DNA of 64,000 nucleotides, from assembly GCF_040548815.1 (NCBI RefSeq), contig NZ_JBEPSM010000001.1, positions 1,550,001 to 1,614,000 on the forward strand, read 5' to 3'. The notes below the pieces were generated by a model that was not told the origin of the DNA, did no database searches, and worked only from the letters and a program-made list of their open reading frames with translations. Numbering within the stretch: position 1 is the first letter of the stretch; each line of letters begins with the position of its first letter. The position numbers were made by a program, and so were the translations under genes. This DNA comes from Kaistia defluvii. Its GTDB lineage: Bacteria; Pseudomonadota; Alphaproteobacteria; Rhizobiales; Kaistiaceae. This document shows positions 60,324 to 64,000 of this stretch, piece after piece.

Positions 60324-60515
60324 ATGACCGATCCGAAGCCCTCTCTCGACGACAAGGCAAGCCGCGTGGCGATGGTCGGCATCATCGCCGGCATGGCGCT
60401 GACGGCGGCCGGCATGTTCGCCCGCGAACCGATCCTCGGCGCGCTGGGCCTCATCATCCTGTTCGTCGCCGTGGTGCTGCGCCGGCCGATCGCGCGATTG
60501 CTTTCGCCGCGCTGA
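60324..60515 (+). CDS. Small membrane protein, unknown
   Basis: A 63-residue protein (MTDPKPSLDDKASRVAMVGI) behind CGAGGCGAAC. It has two hydrophobic helices (about 16-32 and 36-52) and a short basic C-terminus (RRPIARLLSPR). No family is recognised. It sits ahead of the DUF599 gene. Confidence 0.6.
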   Translation: MTDPKPSLDDKASRVAMVGIIAGMALTAAGMFAREPILGALGLIILFVAVVLRRPIARLLSPR

Positions 60516-60591
60516 ACCGCGAGTTGCCTCGGCCTCGCCGGTTTGGCACGATCGCAGCCGCCGATATGGCGTGGGCAGGGAGCACCGCATC

Positions 60592-61293
60592 GTGATCGAG
60601 ATTTCCACGATCGATATCGTCGCCGTCATAGTCTTTGCGACATCGTGGATCCTCTATTCCGTGATCCTGACGCGCCTGGCCGGCAGCGGCCGCACCCTCT
60701 CCTCGGCCATGGATATCCAGCGCCGGCAGTGGATGCGCACCATGATGCATCGCGATCTCCGCATGATCGACACCGGCATCATGAGCGGGCTGCAGAACGG
60801 CACCGCCTTTTTCGCCTCGACCTCCCTCCTGGCGATCGGCGGCTGCTTTGCGATGCTGAACTCGGCCGATCACGTCTATGGTGTCATGCGCGACCTGGCC
60901 CTCGTCGAAGCGATCCCCAAGGGCCTGTTCGAGGCCAAGGTCGTGGGCCTGATGCTGATCTTCGGCTATGCGTTCTTCAAGTTCGGCTGGTCGTACCGGC
61001 TGTTCAACTATGCCTCGATCTTGATCGGCGCGACGCCGACGGCTGCCCACGCGGCGGAGCCCGAAACGGTCGCGGCGGCCGAGCGCGCGGCGGTGTTCAC
61101 CATCACCGCCGGGCGCCACTTCAACCACGGCCTCCGGGCCTTCTTCTTTTCCATCGGCTATCTGGGCTGGTTCGTAAACGGCTGGACGCTGATCGTCACC
61201 ACACTGGTGGTGGCGCTTGTCCAGCTGCACCGGCAGTTCTTCTCGGATTCGGCCAAGATCGTCATCGCCGCAGCGCGTCAGGAACCCACATGA
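60592..61293 (+). CDS. DUF599 membrane protein
   Basis: A 233-residue membrane protein. The GTG at 60592 lies 9 nt behind GGGAG and is preferred over the GTG at 60571. About four helices; landmarks are QRRQWMRTMMHRDLRMIDTG, GLQNGTAFFASTSLLAIGGC, FFKFGWSYRLFNYASILIGA and GLRAFFFSIGYLGWFVNGWT, typical of DUF599. Function is unknown. Its stop overlaps the next gene's start as ATGA. Confidence 0.87.
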   Translation: MIEISTIDIVAVIVFATSWILYSVILTRLAGSGRTLSSAMDIQRRQWMRTMMHRDLRMIDTGIMSGLQNGTAFFASTSLLAIGGCFAMLNSADHVYGVMRDLALVEAIPKGLFEAKVVGLMLIFGYAFFKFGWSYRLFNYASILIGATPTAAHAAEPETVAAAERAAVFTITAGRHFNHGLRAFFFSIGYLGWFVNGWTLIVTTLVVALVQLHRQFFSDSAKIVIAAARQEPT

Positions 61294-61586
61294 AAGTTAG
61301 CCACGAGCAGATCGAGACCGTCCTGGTCGGCCTGCTCTCCTCCCTGCCCGCCGGCAAGAGCCTCGATCCGACCGAGGTCGCGCGTGCGCTGGCCGGCAAT
61401 GACGAGAAGGTCTGGCGCCTGATGATGGTGCCGATCCGCGCCGTCGCGATTCGTCTCGCCGATGATGGCCGCGCCTCGATCCTGCGCAAGGGCAAGCCGG
61501 TCGATCCACATGATTTCAAGGGCGTCTACCGCATCGGCGCGGCTGTCCCCGCCGCTGACGCCGGCGAACCGGCCGCCGCCAGCTAG
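61290..61586 (+). CDS. DUF3253 winged-helix-like small protein
   Basis: A 98-residue protein (MKVSHEQIETVLVGLLSSLP) overlapping the DUF599 gene by 4 bp. GKSLDPTEVARALAGNDEKV followed by WRLMMVPIRAVAIRLADDGR and ILRKGKPVDPHDFKGVYRIG matches DUF3253, a small helix-turn-helix-like family of unknown role. Its stop shares CTAG with the convergent YdcF-type gene. Confidence 0.87.
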   Translation: MKVSHEQIETVLVGLLSSLPAGKSLDPTEVARALAGNDEKVWRLMMVPIRAVAIRLADDGRASILRKGKPVDPHDFKGVYRIGAAVPAADAGEPAAAS

Positions 61587-62374
61587 GGCTTGGGGAACAG
61601 GGCGTTGGTCCGGCCCGAGAGCCAGTAGGCAACGAGGCCGATCCACTCCTTGGTAGCGACATCGACGCGCTGCAACCCGACCGAGGGCTGCGACACGAAG
61701 CGCGTGAGATCGCCGGATCCGCTGGTGCGGAAATCCGTCGGCCAGGGCAGCACGTCCCAGCCGACCGCCCGGAAGCATCCCATCGAGCGCGGCATATGGA
61801 AGGCTGACGTGACGAGCAGCCAGCGCTCGCCGGGCTTCGGGTCCAGCAGCGCCTTGCTGAGGCGCGCATTCTCGGCCGTGTCGCGGCTTTGGTCCTCGAT
61901 CGTGATGCGGCTGTCGGGAATGCCCATGGCGCGGAAGAAGCGCTGCGCCGCCTCGCCTTCGGACGGACCGTCCGGCACGAACTGGTCCGAGCCACCGGTG
62001 AAGACCAGCCGAGCTTCCGGATAGCGCAGTGCCAAGGCCACACCTTCGGTCAAGCGGTCCCCCGCCTCGGTCAGCGTCACCGCCTGACGTTCCTCCCCGA
62101 TCCGCTGGTCGATGCCGCCGCCCAGCACCAGGATGCCTGTCACAGGCCCATCCGGCTCGACCCGCGTGAATCGATCCTCCAGCGGCAGCATCAGTGCCGC
62201 GCCGAGCGGCGAAAACCCGGCGATCAGGAGCCCAATCGCGGCGAGCAGAACGAGACCGGCACCGACCCGCACCGCGCCGAAGCCGATGGCGAGCACGCCG
62301 GCAGCCTGGGCAAGGATCAGGGCGGCGGAAGGCTGGAGGAAGAACCAGACCAGCTTGGCAGCGTAGAAAAACAT
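61583..62374 (-). CDS. YdcF/ElyC-like membrane protein (DUF218)
   Basis: A 263-residue protein from the ATG at 62374; two N-terminal helices (about 1-60) then a DUF218 domain (LVLGGGIDQRIGEERQAVTL, TEAGDRLTEGVALALRYPEA, LVFTGGS, QSRDTAENARLSKALL, LLVTSAFHMPRSMGCFRAVG). ElyC-type members affect envelope lipid carrier use, but the activity is undefined. It lies 22 bp after the aldo/keto reductase gene on the same strand. Confidence 0.88.
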   Translation of the reverse strand: MFFYAAKLVWFFLQPSAALILAQAAGVLAIGFGAVRVGAGLVLLAAIGLLIAGFSPLGAALMLPLEDRFTRVEPDGPVTGILVLGGGIDQRIGEERQAVTLTEAGDRLTEGVALALRYPEARLVFTGGSDQFVPDGPSEGEAAQRFFRAMGIPDSRITIEDQSRDTAENARLSKALLDPKPGERWLLVTSAFHMPRSMGCFRAVGWDVLPWPTDFRTSGSGDLTRFVSQPSVGLQRVDVATKEWIGLVAYWLSGRTNALFPKP

Positions 62375-62396
62375 CGGCAATCGCTCTTGATGCGGA

Positions 62397-63215
62397 TCAA
62401 TCCCAATCGGGCGAGAACGCCGAATTGCAGATACGGGAATCCTCGGTCGCGAGCGCGTCTATGGCCGCCATGTCGGCCTCCGGCAATTCGAAGCCTTCCA
62501 CGTCGAGGTTCTGCTTGATGCGCGCGGGGTGCGCGCTTTTCGGGATGGCGACGCAGCCCTTCTGGATCTGCCAGCGCAGCACGATCTGCGCCGGGGTGCG
62601 GCCGAAGCGGCCGGCGATATCCTTGATCACCGGCTCGTCCAGCGCATCGGCCTGGCCGAGCGGGCAATAGGCGACGAAGGCGGTGCCGTGCGCCAGCGTC
62701 GCGGCGCGCAGCTTCGACTGGTCGAGATAGGGGTGATGTTCGCACTGGTTGACGACGATCGGCTCCTCGGTCGCGGCCCAGGTCTCGTCGAGCAGGCGGA
62801 TGGTGTAGTTGGAAACGCCGATATGGCGCGCCAGGCCGCGCTGCTTGACGCGGTTCAGGGAACGGATCGTCTCCGCCGCCGAGAGCGCCCGGCTCGGCCA
62901 ATGGATCAGCACGAGGTCGAGCTGGTCGATGCGCAGCCGGCGCAGCGAAGCCTCGGCCGCCCGCATCATGTCGTCGGCGCCCAGTTGCTCCGGCGGGATC
63001 TTCGAGGTGATGAAGACCTCGTCGCGAGCGACGCCGGAGCGGCGCAGCCCCTCACCCACCTCGGCTTCGTTGCCATAGCCGATGGCGGTATCGATATGGC
63101 GATATCCCGCCTCCAACGCCGAAGCGACGGCCATGCTCGCGGTTTCTCCCGAGAGCTTCCAGGTTCCAAGGCCGATCACCGGCAAGATGGCGCCATGCGC
63201 CTCAACCGTTTGCAT
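62397..63215 (-). CDS. Aldo/keto reductase
   Basis: A 272-residue NADPH-dependent reductase from the ATG at 63215 (MQTVEAHGAILPVIGLGTWK). The catalytic tetrad is visible as Asp and Tyr in HIDTAIGYGNEAEVGEGLRR, Lys in FITSKIPPEQ and His in VLIHWPS. QCEHHPYLDQ and IPKSAHPARIKQNL are the cofactor-binding blocks. It resembles the 2,5-diketogluconate reductase-type group; substrate unknown. Confidence 0.92.
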   Translation of the reverse strand: MQTVEAHGAILPVIGLGTWKLSGETASMAVASALEAGYRHIDTAIGYGNEAEVGEGLRRSGVARDEVFITSKIPPEQLGADDMMRAAEASLRRLRIDQLDLVLIHWPSRALSAAETIRSLNRVKQRGLARHIGVSNYTIRLLDETWAATEEPIVVNQCEHHPYLDQSKLRAATLAHGTAFVAYCPLGQADALDEPVIKDIAGRFGRTPAQIVLRWQIQKGCVAIPKSAHPARIKQNLDVEGFELPEADMAAIDALATEDSRICNSAFSPDWD

Positions 63216-63276
63216 GAGATTTCTCCGCGGGGGGATAAGGCGGCTACCATCGGGTGCTGCCGCGACAGCGTCAAGT

Positions 63277-64000
63277 TCAGCTTGCCGCCTGGAACACCAG
63301 GTCCCGGCCACCGCGCTTGGCGGCGTAGAGCGCTTCGTCGGCGGCGACCATCAGGCTTTCGAAATCGGCCCTCTGGCCGCAGACCGTCATGACGCCGACG
63401 CTGACCGTGACGGTGATCCTGTGCCCGGCATGACGGATCGGATCGCCGGCGAACTCGGCGCGAATGCGCTCCGCCACCTGCCGGCCACGCTCGGCACCAC
63501 AGCCGATCAGCAGGGCCGCGAATTCCTCGCCGCCCACTCGCCCGACGAAATCCGCCTCGCTGACGCAGCGCTGGACGATCGTCGAGAAGAACTTTAGCGC
63601 TTCGTCGCCGGCCGCATGGCCGTAGCGGTCGTTCAGCTGCTTGAACCGGTCGAGGTCGAACAGCAGCAGGGTGATCAGCTCGTTCTGGTCACGGGCGCGC
63701 TCGACGCGCTCGCGGGCCAGATCCATGAACGCGCCGTGGTTCAGCAGCCCGGTCAGACCGTCGGTCAGCGCCGCCCGCTTGAGGATGTTCTTGAGCCGCT
63801 CGTCGGATAGGCGGAGGCCGATGATCGTCGCCGCGAACATGACGAGGATCGGCTCCAATATGCCGAGGCCGATGAACGGCCCCCCATCCAGGAGATCCGG
63901 CGGCAGGTCGAGGGTGAGCGCCGCGATGAAGCGAAATACAAGGAAGACGGCGTGCAGGGCGGGGACGCAGGCAAACGGCATCCGCCAGACCAGATGATCC
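63277..64000 (-). CDS. Diguanylate cyclase (GGDEF), N-terminus cut by window edge
   Basis: About 240 residues visible; the frame runs off the right edge without a clear start. A membrane region (residues near LHAVFLVFRFIAALTLDLPP and GLGILEPILVMFAATIIGLR) precedes a GGDEF domain with LTDGLTGLLNHGAFMDL, LLLFDLDRFKQLNDRYGHAA and the active RVGGEEFAALL, ending RGGRDLVFQAAS. An ATG at 63979-63981 exists but the open frame continues upstream. It would make cyclic di-GMP from two GTP. Confidence 0.9.
   Translation of the reverse strand, partial: DHLVWRMPFACVPALHAVFLVFRFIAALTLDLPPDLLDGGPFIGLGILEPILVMFAATIIGLRLSDERLKNILKRAALTDGLTGLLNHGAFMDLARERVERARDQNELITLLLFDLDRFKQLNDRYGHAAGDEALKFFSTIVQRCVSEADFVGRVGGEEFAALLIGCGAERGRQVAERIRAEFAGDPIRHAGHRITVTVSVGVMTVCGQRADFESLMVAADEALYAAKRGGRDLVFQAAS

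Overview
The window is a high-GC chromosomal segment of an alphaproteobacterium, most likely of the order Hyphomicrobiales (Rhizobiales). This rests on lineage-typical families: DUF2865, DUF992, DUF1489, EipB (DUF1849), a phasin, a SPOR-tailed D,D-carboxypeptidase, class II DAHP synthase, and the order gor / DUF2059 / rpiA / gph. Genus is not decided. There is one tRNA and no rRNA, CRISPR array, intact transposase or prophage.

Region by region. 0-7 kb: an arginine/citrulline catabolic locus. It holds ornithine cyclodeaminase (cut by the left edge), a CtlX-type amidinohydrolase and a divergent Lrp/AsnC regulator, then an operon of XRE-cupin regulator, polar amino-acid ABC transporter and ureohydrolase. 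Import, hydrolysis to ornithine and cyclisation to proline would form one route. 7-8.2 kb: decayed, lower-GC DNA abutting tRNA-Gln(CTG), probably an island remnant. 8.6-14 kb: a membrane methyltransferase and an ABC importer of the polyamine/iron type, interrupted and followed by two REP-like palindromic elements. 14-19 kb: an ArsR-SRPBCC-GFA operon with a clear promoter/operator, then an oxidative pentose (or hexarate) module of FadR regulator, AraD1-type protein and 2-oxoglutarate semialdehyde dehydrogenase. 19-33 kb: GST, a pentad-repeat mini-protein, gatB, creA, a MATE exporter, DUF2865, an AGE epimerase, gltX, a RecD-like helicase, an L,D-transpeptidase, nadE and a DODA-type dioxygenase.

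33-41 kb: TetR/MFS divergent pair, DUF992, class II DAHP synthase, LssY-C protein, an XRE-MmyB regulator facing a perfect 17-bp palindrome and a small membrane-protein/NTF2 pair, and AlkA. 41-50.7 kb: gor-DUF2059-rpiA, gph, eipB, then RidA, GDPD, a FemAB-like acyltransferase, an LtaS-type membrane phosphoglycerol/sulfatase-fold enzyme and a HIT protein. 50.7-52.2 kb: a CMD-family protein and an ECF41 sigma factor, with an apparent ECF41 promoter (TGTCACA-N16-CGTC) in front of the CMD gene. 52-64 kb: clpS-clpA, phasin, dac, a membrane J-domain protein, panC, DUF1489, DUF599, DUF3253, YdcF-type protein, aldo/keto reductase and a GGDEF enzyme cut by the right edge.

The items most worth a second look are the ECF41 promoter with its intercistronic hairpin, the MmyB-palindrome module, the 68-residue pentad-repeat protein, the ureohydrolase with an altered metal-ligand motif, and the tRNA-Gln island scar. 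Protein calls come from reading conserved motifs by eye; no database search was possible.
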